Below, one piece after another: positions 14,657 to 23,350 of a DNA stretch of 64,000 bases. The notes beneath the pieces were generated by a model that was not told where the DNA came from, searched no databases, and was given only the letters and a program-made list of their open reading frames with translations. Source of the stretch: a bacterium (GTDB taxonomy: Bacteria; Planctomycetota; JAFGQW01); the NCBI GenBank assembly GCA_030426805.1, contig JAUHXU010000004.1, positions 544,792 to 608,791 of the forward strand. Direction: 5' to 3'. Numbering within the stretch: the first letter of the stretch is position 1; each line of letters starts with the position of its first letter. Position numbers and translations under genes: made by a program.

Positions 14657-17536
14657 TCATCGGCGCAGCCGCACCGTCTCGATCGCCTCGCGCTCGTCCA
14701 CGATCTGGATCGTCTTCGTGACTTTCGGATACCCCGGTGCGGAGACGACCAGGGTCGCCGGCCCCGGGCACATCGGCTGCGCGAGCACGAGCTCGCCCGA
14801 GAGATTGGTCCGGCTCATCGTGCCGGAGCCGCCCTCATCGCCGTCGCCGGACCCGGCCAGGTCGCCGGCGGCAGCCGTCTTGCCCAGCATCCGCGCGCGG
14901 GGGTCCTGCGAGTCGACCGTCGCACCGAAACGCGTTCCGGACGAGTCGGTCACGGTGATCTCGGCGCCGCCCAGCGGCTGCGACTGCGCATCGAGCACGC
15001 GTACCCGCAGCGTCCCGCCCTTGTTCACGACGAGCGTGATGTTGAACTCGCGATCGCCGCCGAGCGTCACGCGCTCTCCGCGTGCCTGACAATACCCGCC
15101 GGCCATCGGCTTGATGTCGTAGGCCCCAGCCTTGAGGCCCTTGATCCGGTAGGTGCCGTCTTCCTTCACGCGCGCGGTGCGCGCCGGCGTCAGCCGATCC
15201 GGCTTGCCGGCCGGGTCGAGCGGCTGCGCCGTCACGTGCCCGCCGCCGGGCACGAGGCCGTTTGCGTCGGTCAAGCGGCCGAAGACCGTGTTGCCGGCCG
15301 ACAGCACGAAGTCGATGTTCTGGGCATCCGCGCCACTCATCACGACCACGCCGGTGCGCTCGGCATCGGCGTGCTCCTTGTTGCGAATCGTGACCTTGTA
15401 GGTCCCGGGGCGGACGTCGCTGCACGTATACGAGCCCGGCGGACGCGGGTTCTTGACAGGCTGCTTCGGCTGTCGGTGCGGGAAGTCGCGATACCACTGC
15501 CACTGGCCCTTCTCGTCGAGCCGCTGCAGGTTCACCGTGAACTCCTTGAGGCCGCCGCCCCGACTGGCCGTGACGGTCCCGAGGATCCGACCGTTCGGCA
15601 ACATCGTGAAGCGGAGGTCCTTCTCGCCGACCTGGATCCCCTTCTTCTGCTGCTCCTCGTATCCGACGATCCGTGCGCTCACGTCGTAGTTGCCGCGCTT
15701 GAGGTTCTTGACCTTGAAGTAGCCCTCTTGGTTCGTCGTCGCGTTGCTGAAGCTGTTGACCGGCTGACCGCACGCGGCGTGGATGCGGACGTTGCTGATG
15801 CCGCGCCCCTGCACGTCCACGACGCGGCCCTCGATCGCGAAGCCCTCCGACAGCTCGATCACCTTGCCGCGCACGCCCTGCTCGGCGACGTCGACCATCT
15901 CTTGGAAGCTCAGGTGGCCGTCCGCCTCGACCTCGATCTTGACGCGCCCCTTCTGCAACTGCTCGACGAGGAACTCGCCGTTCTCGTCGGTGCGAACCGA
16001 GAGTGGTTGCGCGGGCCCCTGACCGAAGAAAACGGTCAACTGGCGCTGGGCACCGAAGGCCTGGAACTTGACCGACGCCCCCGCCACGCCGCGCCCGGTC
16101 ACCTTGCTGACGACCCGGCCGCCGAACGGAAGCCCCTTCTCCAGCCGAATCGACACGCCCTCGACGATCTTGCCCGGCGTCGGACGCAAGACCCCGGATT
16201 CGCCGCGCATGAAGCGCGGGTGGTCGGCGACCAACCGAGTGTCGTAGCCCGGGTTGGTCTTGACGTTCTGGAGGAAGAACGTGCCGGACTCGTCGGTGAC
16301 GGCCGACGGAGTCTCGGTGTCGAGCACGTGGTGGAAGAAGTTGTTCTTCGCTGCGAGGAAGATCCGAGCCCCGGCGATCCCGGCACCGCCGTTGTCCACG
16401 ACGCGTCCCCGGATCGCACCGAGCGGGAAGAGCTTGAAGTCGTAGCGAAACTCCTCCTTGTCGGTCGTGAGCTTCGTGTTCTTCATGCCCTCGGAGTAGC
16501 CGTCGAGCGCGGCGAAGAAGGTCACGAACGTCGCCGGCATGCCGGGGATCGTGTAGTTGCCCTCCTCGTCCGTCTGCGCCTTCGCGATCCGGCCGTCGTT
16601 GCCGGGGATGCCGGTCGCGATCGTCACGCCGGCGAGCGGCTCGTTCGTCACGCCGTCGAAGACCGTACCGACGACGCGCGGACCGGACTCGACCGTGAGC
16701 GTCCACTCGGTGTCGCCGGCGGTCGCGTCGTTCAACGCGAACGGCTGGTGCCGCGGCGACCGCGCCTCGACGCGAAGGGCACCCGACGGTGCGTGCTCGA
16801 AGGTGAACCGGCCCTCGGCATCGGTTTCCGTCGCCTCGCGCCACGTCTTGCCCTGCGCGATCACCTCGATGCCGGCCACCGGCTGCTCCTTCGTGTCGCG
16901 AACGAGGCCGCGCAGCGGTTGCCCTTGCGTGAGTCCGGCGGTGAACTGCTTGCCGCGCGAGCAATTCCAATAGAACCGCGAGACGAGTCCCGGGTAGGTG
17001 ATCTGCACGTGGTAGCGCTTGTCCTGGGCCAGTCGGGACGGGTCGACGATGAACTGGCCCTTCGCGTCCGTCCGCAACGCGGCGACGCGGCGATAGCCGA
17101 ACGGCATCGGCATCTCGTGCCACAGGACGACCTCCGCGCCGCCCAACCGCCCCTCGGGGCCGCTGACGACACCGAAGAACGTCGGTGCGATCGTGCTGAG
17201 CTGCCGTTCGTCGAGCGGCCCGTAATCGGGCGCCGGCGTCGGGACGCCCCCGCCGGCCACCGGGTCCGCCCCCCGCGGGGCCGCCGCGTTCGCATTCGTG
17301 TTCGTGCCCGCGGCAGGCCGCGGCGCCGCCGGAATCGACGGCCCCGGGCGCGAGGGCTGCGGGTCGGTCGCGGCGCGTGGCCGCGACGCCGTCTCGGTCA
17401 CCGGCGGCGGTTTCGTCGAGTCGAAGTCCGGGACGTCGTCGGTCGTGCCCCCCTGGAGCACGAAGTAGGTCGTCGCTGCGATCCCGCCGAGGATCGCCAG
17501 CAGCGCGATCCAACCGACTGCGCGCGTGGATGCCAT
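14657..17536 (-). CDS. Large membrane-anchored protein with carboxypeptidase-regulatory-like repeats
   Basis: 959 residues. An N-terminal anchor helix (about 7-27: AVGWIALLAILGGIAATTYFVL) is followed by a low-complexity Pro/Ala/Thr/Asn linker to about residue 110. The rest is a tandem of perhaps eight or nine beta-sandwich modules of the CarboxypepD_reg/CNA-B kind. Each module has a pattern such as G-x-V-x-D-x-x-x-x-P-(V/L)-A-G-V and a later G-x-Y-x-(I/V)-x-x-(L/M)-P-A-G, for example AIRGRVVDNGGAGIAGARI and DEEGNYTIPGMPA. Such proteins are extracytoplasmic structural or adhesive stalks. No catalytic domain was seen. A hairpin (17583-17601) lies in its leader. Confidence 0.8.
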   Translation of the reverse strand: MASTRAVGWIALLAILGGIAATTYFVLQGGTTDDVPDFDSTKPPPVTETASRPRAATDPQPSRPGPSIPAAPRPAAGTNTNANAAAPRGADPVAGGGVPTPAPDYGPLDERQLSTIAPTFFGVVSGPEGRLGGAEVVLWHEMPMPFGYRRVAALRTDAKGQFIVDPSRLAQDKRYHVQITYPGLVSRFYWNCSRGKQFTAGLTQGQPLRGLVRDTKEQPVAGIEVIAQGKTWREATETDAEGRFTFEHAPSGALRVEARSPRHQPFALNDATAGDTEWTLTVESGPRVVGTVFDGVTNEPLAGVTIATGIPGNDGRIAKAQTDEEGNYTIPGMPATFVTFFAALDGYSEGMKNTKLTTDKEEFRYDFKLFPLGAIRGRVVDNGGAGIAGARIFLAAKNNFFHHVLDTETPSAVTDESGTFFLQNVKTNPGYDTRLVADHPRFMRGESGVLRPTPGKIVEGVSIRLEKGLPFGGRVVSKVTGRGVAGASVKFQAFGAQRQLTVFFGQGPAQPLSVRTDENGEFLVEQLQKGRVKIEVEADGHLSFQEMVDVAEQGVRGKVIELSEGFAIEGRVVDVQGRGISNVRIHAACGQPVNSFSNATTNQEGYFKVKNLKRGNYDVSARIVGYEEQQKKGIQVGEKDLRFTMLPNGRILGTVTASRGGGLKEFTVNLQRLDEKGQWQWYRDFPHRQPKQPVKNPRPPGSYTCSDVRPGTYKVTIRNKEHADAERTGVVVMSGADAQNIDFVLSAGNTVFGRLTDANGLVPGGGHVTAQPLDPAGKPDRLTPARTARVKEDGTYRIKGLKAGAYDIKPMAGGYCQARGERVTLGGDREFNITLVVNKGGTLRVRVLDAQSQPLGGAEITVTDSSGTRFGATVDSQDPRARMLGKTAAAGDLAGSGDGDEGGSGTMSRTNLSGELVLAQPMCPGPATLVVSAPGYPKVTKTIQIVDEREAIETVRLRR

Positions 17537-17719
17537 GTTCGTCTACCTTCGCTCGATCGTGACGCGCCGCCGCGAGACGGCCGGCCCCCGTGATCGGGGC
17601 CTGCTTCCATTGTAGTACACGGGGCGAACACTCCCACCCCCTCCCCTCGCCCGGATTCCGTCGTATCCTACGGGGACGTGCGGCCGCGCGACGCGGGCCG
17701 CGGATCGCCGGGAGACGCC

Positions 17720-18679
17720 ATGCTGTCGGGTTGGGACGCCACCGAGGGCGCCAAGCTTCGATTTTTTAAGGGATTGGCGGCGTTCTACCGGACGACCGGC
17801 GATCTCCGGCGCGCGTTCGACTTCCTCGCGCAGGAGCATGCGAGCGGCCCGGTCGGCGCGGCGGCCCGCGGCGCGGCGCAAGCCGTGGCGGCCGGCGCGA
17901 CGCTCGACGAAGCACTCGGACGCACCCTCGACGGGATCGATCCGGTCGAGCACGGGATGCTGCGTGTCGGCGAACGGACCGGCGAGGTCGACGCGGTCCT
18001 CGATGCGCTCGCGACGCGCCTCGAGAGCCGCCGCACCGCTCGCACGGCGCTGCGCCGGCGCCTGGCCTACCCGCTCTTCATCGTCCACGCCGCGGGCGCG
18101 GTTCTCGCATTCACCGCGATCCTCGGCCTGACGACCTGGCTGACGCCGCTCGGCTACTTCGCGCTGCTCTACGGCATCGCCGGCGCGGTCGCGATCACGG
18201 TCCGCCGCCTTCGCGCGTCCGCCGAGGGAGCGCGTCGGCTGCTCGGGCTGCCGGTCGTCGGCGGGTTGGCGGTGGACGGAGCCCGCGCGCGCTTCACCTC
18301 GGCGCTCGCTCTGCTCTACGACGCCGGTGTCCCGCTCGGCGAGGCGCTCGACGTCACGGCCGACACGACCGCGTGGGCACCGATCGCCGACGAGATCCGT
18401 GCCGCCGGACGGGTGGTCGCGGGCGGGCAGCCCCTCTCGACCGCGATCCCGCCGATGCTCGCGCATCCGGTGCTGGTCGACGCGATCCGTGTCGGCGAGG
18501 CGACCGGCACGCTCGGGGAGACCCTCACGCGTGCGGGCGCCCACTACCGCGAGCGCGTGGACCGGGGTCGCGAGCGGCTCGTCACGGTCCTGCATGCGAT
18601 CGTCTACGGACTCGCGGTCGCGGCCGTGGTCTACGTCGTGATCACCGTCTACGGCAGCTACTTCGCGATGCTCGGCTAG
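17720..18679 (+). CDS. Type II secretion / type IV pilus GspF-PilC-like inner membrane protein
   Basis: 319 residues from ATG 17720, preceded by GGGAG. A GTG at 17678 in the same frame sits 8 bases after a TATCCT box and is an alternative leaderless start adding 14 residues. Hydrophobic helices lie around LAYPLFIVHAAGAVLAFTAI, YFALLYGIAGAVAITV and the C-terminus (AIVYGLAVAAVVYVVITVYGSYF). Stretches such as ALALLYDAGVPLGEALDV and IRVGEATGTLGETL are typical of the F domain. It appears to have two F domains, the first degenerate. No secretion ATPase or pilin gene is adjacent. Confidence 0.75.
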   Translation: MLSGWDATEGAKLRFFKGLAAFYRTTGDLRRAFDFLAQEHASGPVGAAARGAAQAVAAGATLDEALGRTLDGIDPVEHGMLRVGERTGEVDAVLDALATRLESRRTARTALRRRLAYPLFIVHAAGAVLAFTAILGLTTWLTPLGYFALLYGIAGAVAITVRRLRASAEGARRLLGLPVVGGLAVDGARARFTSALALLYDAGVPLGEALDVTADTTAWAPIADEIRAAGRVVAGGQPLSTAIPPMLAHPVLVDAIRVGEATGTLGETLTRAGAHYRERVDRGRERLVTVLHAIVYGLAVAAVVYVVITVYGSYFAMLG

Positions 18680-18682
18680 TCG

Positions 18683-19060
18683 TCACTCGATCGACGCACC
18701 GACGAGGCGGTGCAGCGCGTCGTTGACCTGGCGCTGCTCCCACCCGGTCCAGTAGAACTCGACGACGACTTCGTCGCGATCGGGATCGGTGGTCGACGCC
18801 GCACTGCGCACGACGCGCCCCAGCGCGAGGATCGCGTCGGCGAGATTGGGCAGTTCGATCCGCACGGCGAGCATCGTCCCGCGCGCGAACCGACGATCGA
18901 CGTCGAAGCGCACGCCGCCGCCACAGATGTTCTGGACGAACTCCCGGCGCACCCCGGCCCGGTCGAGCGCGCCGTCGTCCGACGGCAGCGCACGGCATCG
19001 CACTTTGGCCGCCCCGCTCAAGCGCGGGAAGCGATCGACGGCAGAGCCGGTGTCCGACAT
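18683..19060 (-). CDS. PilZ-like domain protein
   Basis: 125 residues from ATG 19060, with GGAGGGGGG upstream; a far longer open frame across this region belongs to the opposite strand's shadow. A single small beta-barrel domain: FVQNICGGGVRFDVD occupies the place of the D/N-x-S-x-x-G motif of PilZ domains, and RGTMLAVRIELP and LGRVVRSAAS fit the following strands. The cysteine in place of serine makes c-di-GMP binding uncertain. It is convergent with the GspF-like gene, with stops 3 bases apart. Confidence 0.6.
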   Translation of the reverse strand: MSDTGSAVDRFPRLSGAAKVRCRALPSDDGALDRAGVRREFVQNICGGGVRFDVDRRFARGTMLAVRIELPNLADAILALGRVVRSAASTTDPDRDEVVVEFYWTGWEQRQVNDALHRLVGASIE

Positions 19061-19130
19061 GTGCACCCCCCTCCGCTCTTCTATCGGCCTCCGCGATGCC
19101 GGGTCTTGAACCGCGAGCCACCGGGGTGCG

Positions 19131-19159
19131 TTGACATCCCGGCGCACGGCCCGTAGCTT
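19131..19159 (+). promoter_or_regulatory. Candidate promoter for the first peptidase-like gene
   Basis: A perfect TTGACA (19131-19136), then 17 bases, then TAGCTT (19154-19159). The -10 box matches the consensus at only three positions. The gene start at 19208 has its own AGGGAG ribosome site. Confidence 0.4.
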
Positions 19160-19207
19160 CGAGGAAAGCCGTAGACTCGGGAAAAACGGCCAGGGAGAAC
19201 AGAACCG

Positions 19208-20650
19208 ATGCCTTCGACGACCCCGACCCCACCGCGCCGCATCGCGCGCGTGGCCGGTGTCGCGGCGCTGTGCGCCGCTGCATTCCTCCTCACGGTGGCC
19301 GCCACCGCGCGCGCCGACATCGTCCACCTCAAGTCGGGCGGCAAGATCGAGGGGCGCGTGGTCGAGAAGACCGCGACGATGATCGTCGTGCAGACCAAGC
19401 GCGGCACGAAGATGCGAATCCCGCGCGCGAGCGTCGCGCGGATCGAGAAGACTCGAGACGTCTGGACCGAGTACGCCGAGCGACGCCGCAAGGTGAAGAA
19501 GGGCGACGCCGACGGTCTCTTCAAGCTCTACGAGTGGTGCGTCGCCAACGAGATGAAGGGCGAGGCCGGACGCGTGCTCGAGGAAGTCCTCGTCGCCGAT
19601 CCGGACCATGCCGGCGCACGCAAGGTGAAGGGCGAGGTCCGGATCCACGGCAAGTGGTTCACGCCCGAGGAGGCGACGAAGGCCGGCTTCAAGGAACACG
19701 AGGGCGCGTGGCTCACGAACGACGAGTACATGAAGGCCACCGGCCACGTGAAGCTCGGCGACAAGTGGATCACGGAGCGCGAGCACGACCGCCTCTACAC
19801 GAAGTCGAAGATGGAGGAGCTCCTGCAGATGGAGCTCGTCGTCGAGAACTCCGAGCACTTCGGCGTGCGATCGCGCTTTCCGCGTGCGCATGCGAAGGAG
19901 CTGCTGCAGCTCGCCGAGCGCGCCTACGACGCATTCATGAAGCTGATTCCGTACCCGAAGTCGTCGCTGAAGAAGTGGCGCCGGATCGAGATCTACGCGT
20001 TCGCCGACCTCGAGGAATACCAGGCCTTCTTCGACTCGTTCGTGTGGCCGCGCCACTACATCACGAAGGAAGACCTCTACCTGCACTACCGCGACGCGGG
20101 AAACTGCAACCTCTTCTATCCGCGTCCGATCATCGTGCTCCGCCGATCGGCGGCACTGCCGAAGTTCAAGGACCAGGCCGCCCTCGCGGTGCACAACGTC
20201 GGCCACGTGATGCTCCACCGCTTCCGCCGCGACGTCTACCCGCCCGACTGGCTCGAAGAGGCGATGGGCCACTGGTGCGAGGAACAGGTCTTCGGCGTCG
20301 CGCGGATCTTCACGCTGATGCCGGGACAGATGAGCCACGCCGAGCTGATCGTCCCGGGCTGGCGCAACTCCGTCAAATGGCGCCAGCAGATGGGACGCCT
20401 CCTCGTCCCGGGCGAGGTACCGCCGTGGAAGACGCTGATGCGCCGGCCGCTCGGCGGCATCAACACGAAGCACCAGGCCAAGGTTTACGCGGTGCTCCGC
20501 ATGATCGCGGAGAAGAAGCCGGACGCGTTGCAGACGTTCCTCAAGACCGCGACCGAACACTCCTGGGAGCGCGTCTTCGCGGAGGCGACCGGCTGGACCC
20601 CCGAACAGGTGGACAAGCAGCTGGCCGACTTCATCCGCGAGAAATTCTGA
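19208..20650 (+). CDS. Secreted peptidase-MA-like protein with degenerate active site (paralog 1)
   Basis: 480 residues. The signal peptide is about 1-36 (VAALCAAAFLLTVAATARA). A small Sm-like barrel follows (DIVHLKSGGKIEGRVVEK ... RIPRASVARIEK), then a helical region with repeat-like RIHGKWFTPEEATKAGF. The C-terminal half resembles gluzincin (peptidase MA) domains. The HExxH zinc site is HNVGH, keeping both histidines but with Asn for the catalytic Glu; the later LEEAMGHWCEE resembles the third-ligand segment. It is probably a non-catalytic or atypical secreted protein. First of three tandem paralogs. Confidence 0.7.
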   Translation: MPSTTPTPPRRIARVAGVAALCAAAFLLTVAATARADIVHLKSGGKIEGRVVEKTATMIVVQTKRGTKMRIPRASVARIEKTRDVWTEYAERRRKVKKGDADGLFKLYEWCVANEMKGEAGRVLEEVLVADPDHAGARKVKGEVRIHGKWFTPEEATKAGFKEHEGAWLTNDEYMKATGHVKLGDKWITEREHDRLYTKSKMEELLQMELVVENSEHFGVRSRFPRAHAKELLQLAERAYDAFMKLIPYPKSSLKKWRRIEIYAFADLEEYQAFFDSFVWPRHYITKEDLYLHYRDAGNCNLFYPRPIIVLRRSAALPKFKDQAALAVHNVGHVMLHRFRRDVYPPDWLEEAMGHWCEEQVFGVARIFTLMPGQMSHAELIVPGWRNSVKWRQQMGRLLVPGEVPPWKTLMRRPLGGINTKHQAKVYAVLRMIAEKKPDALQTFLKTATEHSWERVFAEATGWTPEQVDKQLADFIREKF

Positions 20651-20823
20651 TTTCCCGATCCGATACCGGAGTCGGGCGGCGCTTCCCTGCCCGGAAGGCG
20701 TCGATTCGGATCTCCTGCGCGATCGGCCTCCCTACGCTATACTGCCCCGACAGACATACGCCCCCGCAGCTCGGCCGGCCGGTCGCCGGCCACCGCGGGG
20801 TCCCTCGAAAGGAAGCCGGCTCG

Positions 20824-21795
20824 ATGAAATGCACCCTGCCCCGTCTGCTGGCCCTCCCGCTGCTGGCCGCGCTCACGGCACCGATGGCCGTCGCGCAGGA
20901 GCCCGGGGGGCCCGGCGAGGACGAGGGCAAGAAGCCCCGCCTCGACAACAACGACATCGCGGCCGTGTTGCAGAAGCACCTCGGCCTCCAAGAGGCGCCG
21001 AACGTCGCGACGTCGAACCACTTCCGAATCGTCACGATGTTCGAGAAGGACGAAGCGCAGTCGCTGCTCGAACTCGCCGAGGAGATCCACGAGGAGTTCA
21101 CCGAGCTGATCGAGGAGCCCGAAGGCCGCCGCTACTGGAACCTGACCGGCGACTTCTTCATCCTCGGGACGAAGGAGAACTACGTCCAGTTCATCGACCG
21201 CGTGATGCCGCGCTACACGAACAGCAAGCGCGCCCTCGACTTCTTCCGCAAGGGCGGTGGCGCGAACATCAGCATGGCGCCGGTGTCCGTTCGCTACCGC
21301 GCGAACTCGCCGTTGCGCAACGCGATGGCGAACATCGCGGGCCGCTGGTTGCTCAACAACTACGTCGGGCCGCGTCGCCAGCTCCCCGCCTTCCTCATCG
21401 AGGGCTTCGCGGAGTACGTCGAGTACAAGTGGGAGAAGTCGTGCCGCATCTTCTTCGTCACGCCGAAGCAGTACGGTGGTGACACGAAGGCTGCGGAGAA
21501 GGGCAGCGACTCGAGCACCTGGCCGGAGACGATTCGCACGTCGGTCATCGAGGGCACGCACTACCCGTTCGCGAAGCTCAAGCACGTGATGACCAACGAG
21601 CTGGACTACGAGCACTTGATGAAGTCGTGGTCGCTGCTCACCTTCCTCGTCGACGAGCACGAGGAGAAGTTCGTCCAGTGGGTCAAGAACATGCGCAAGA
21701 TGCACTGGGAAGAGGCGCTCTACGAGGCCTACGGCTGGACGAACGAGCAACTCGACAAGGAGTGGGGCATCTGGGTCAAGGCGAACATCGAGTAA
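20824..21795 (+). CDS. Secreted peptidase-MA-like protein lacking HExxH (paralog 2)
   Basis: 323 residues after a GGAAG site. Signal peptide 1-25 ends at AVAQ. It lacks the N-terminal barrel of its neighbours. The domain resembles the C-terminal half of paralog 1: both have an LxxxExxxxGWTxEQLDKxxxxWxxxxIE-like tail (here EALYEAYGWTNEQLDKEWG). Where HExxH is expected it has NAMANIAGRWLL, so the zinc site is gone, although LPAFLIEGFAEYVEY keeps the Glu region. A -10-like TATACT lies at 20738-20743. Confidence 0.65.
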   Translation: MKCTLPRLLALPLLAALTAPMAVAQEPGGPGEDEGKKPRLDNNDIAAVLQKHLGLQEAPNVATSNHFRIVTMFEKDEAQSLLELAEEIHEEFTELIEEPEGRRYWNLTGDFFILGTKENYVQFIDRVMPRYTNSKRALDFFRKGGGANISMAPVSVRYRANSPLRNAMANIAGRWLLNNYVGPRRQLPAFLIEGFAEYVEYKWEKSCRIFFVTPKQYGGDTKAAEKGSDSSTWPETIRTSVIEGTHYPFAKLKHVMTNELDYEHLMKSWSLLTFLVDEHEEKFVQWVKNMRKMHWEEALYEAYGWTNEQLDKEWGIWVKANIE

Positions 21796-21800
21796 CGCGA

Positions 21801-23327
21801 ATGCCCGCGCGCTCTCGCCCCATGGCCCATTCCGTCACTCGCCTCGTTGCCGCAATCGCGCTGTCGGTGCTCGTCGCCGGCAGCGCGTTTGCCGATGTCG
21901 TCCGAACGAAGTCGGGCAAGACCTACACCGGCACGATCGTCGAGTCGAACGCGCGGCACGTGAAGATCAAGACGAAGTTCGCCGGCGTCGTGACGATCCC
22001 GCGGCGCGACGTCGCCTCGGAGAAGGTCGAGGCGTCCAAGGAGGACGTCTACGCCGAGAAGCTCTCGAAGCTCGCCGCCGACGATGCCGACGGCCACTTC
22101 GCGCTCGCGACGTGGTGCAAGACGAACAAGCTCTTCCGCCAATACCGCGCACAGCTCGAGCGGGTGATCGCGATCGCCCCCGACCACGCCGACGCGCGCA
22201 AGGCGTTGGGGCACGTCCGCGACGGTGACACGTGGGTGACGAAGGCCGAACTGGCCAAGCGGGAAAAGGCTCGCCGTGCCGCGAAGAAGGCGGCCGCCAA
22301 GGCCTCGGCCGAAAAACCTGCCGCCGACGACGTCGATGCCGACCTCGCGAAGGCGCTCGAGAAGCGCGGTCTCGTCCGCCACGACGGCAAGTGGGTTCCG
22401 AAGGCGATCGCCGACTTCGCGAAGCGAGGCCTCGTCCTGCACGATGGCGAGTGGCTCCGTCCGAAAGACGTCGAGGAGCGCGCCAAGGAGCGCTTCCCCC
22501 TCGGCAAGAAGCGATGGGGTGACCGCGACGCGGCCGACGAATACCACGCCGATCTCGAGACGCCGTGGGTGATCCAGGGCACCGGCTTCGAGTTGCACTC
22601 CAACGCGTCGCGCGAGGTCGTCGACAAGGCAAAGCACCAGCTCAACGCGATCGACGCGTGGCTCGAGCGCTTCTTCCTCGGCCAGCGCCCCGGCAAGCGC
22701 ATCAAGGTGTGGCTCTACGCAGACGCGCACGACTACAACGGGCAGCTCGAGGAGTTGCGGCGCGAGAGCGACGCTTTCGCGTTCCACTCCGGCAGCATCG
22801 GTGGCGTCTACCACCGCGGACTCGACGCCGTGACGACCTACGTGCAAGCGGAGTGGGGACACATCTTCCTCGCCCACGGATACGGTCAGGCGTTCTGCCT
22901 CGCGATGCTCGGCAAGGCGGCCGATCGCCTGTGGTTCACGCTCGGCGTCGGCCACTACGTCGGCATGGGGCGCATCGAGTCGGAGCCGTTTCACGTCGCG
23001 TGGGTCGCGGATCTGACGAAGAACCGTCTGCTGTCGCTGCCCGAACTGCTCGACAAGACCAAGCTCGACGGCAGCGGCTCCGGGGGCAACTTCGCCGCGG
23101 ACCGCGCGAAGAACGAGGCGTTCTACGCACAGAGTGCTGCACTCGTCTACGTGATGCTGCGCGACCGCCGATTCGCACCGGCCTTCGAGACCGCACGCAA
23201 GAAGATCGTCGCCGGCACCGCGACGCCGAGCGAGGCGATCCGAGCCGGGTTCGACCTCGAGGCGCTCGAAGCGGCCCTGCGCAAGCGCATCGATCTCGCC
23301 GCGGCAATCCGCGACCCGGCGAAGTAG
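21801..23327 (+). CDS. Secreted peptidase-MA-like protein with degenerate active site (paralog 3)
   Basis: 508 residues from ATG 21801, 5 bases after the previous stop; ATG 21822 (MAHSVTRL) is an alternative. Signal peptide ends near SAFA. The Sm-like barrel (DVVRTKSGKTYTGTIVESN ... IPRRDVASEKV) matches paralog 1. A Lys/Ala-rich helical linker and two similar segments (EKRGLVRHDGKWVPKAI, FAKRGLVLHDGEWLRPKDV) follow. The peptidase-like domain has AEWGH in place of HEXXH, so here Glu and the second His are kept and the first His is lost. Function unknown. Confidence 0.68.
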   Translation: MPARSRPMAHSVTRLVAAIALSVLVAGSAFADVVRTKSGKTYTGTIVESNARHVKIKTKFAGVVTIPRRDVASEKVEASKEDVYAEKLSKLAADDADGHFALATWCKTNKLFRQYRAQLERVIAIAPDHADARKALGHVRDGDTWVTKAELAKREKARRAAKKAAAKASAEKPAADDVDADLAKALEKRGLVRHDGKWVPKAIADFAKRGLVLHDGEWLRPKDVEERAKERFPLGKKRWGDRDAADEYHADLETPWVIQGTGFELHSNASREVVDKAKHQLNAIDAWLERFFLGQRPGKRIKVWLYADAHDYNGQLEELRRESDAFAFHSGSIGGVYHRGLDAVTTYVQAEWGHIFLAHGYGQAFCLAMLGKAADRLWFTLGVGHYVGMGRIESEPFHVAWVADLTKNRLLSLPELLDKTKLDGSGSGGNFAADRAKNEAFYAQSAALVYVMLRDRRFAPAFETARKKIVAGTATPSEAIRAGFDLEALEAALRKRIDLAAAIRDPAK

Positions 23328-23350
23328 GCGACCGGGTAGGGCTCCCGGGC

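Noticed and set aside
14519..17593. 1024-codon plus-strand open frame
   Set aside because: Antisense to the regulatory-repeat protein, which has recognisable beta-sandwich modules and a membrane anchor.
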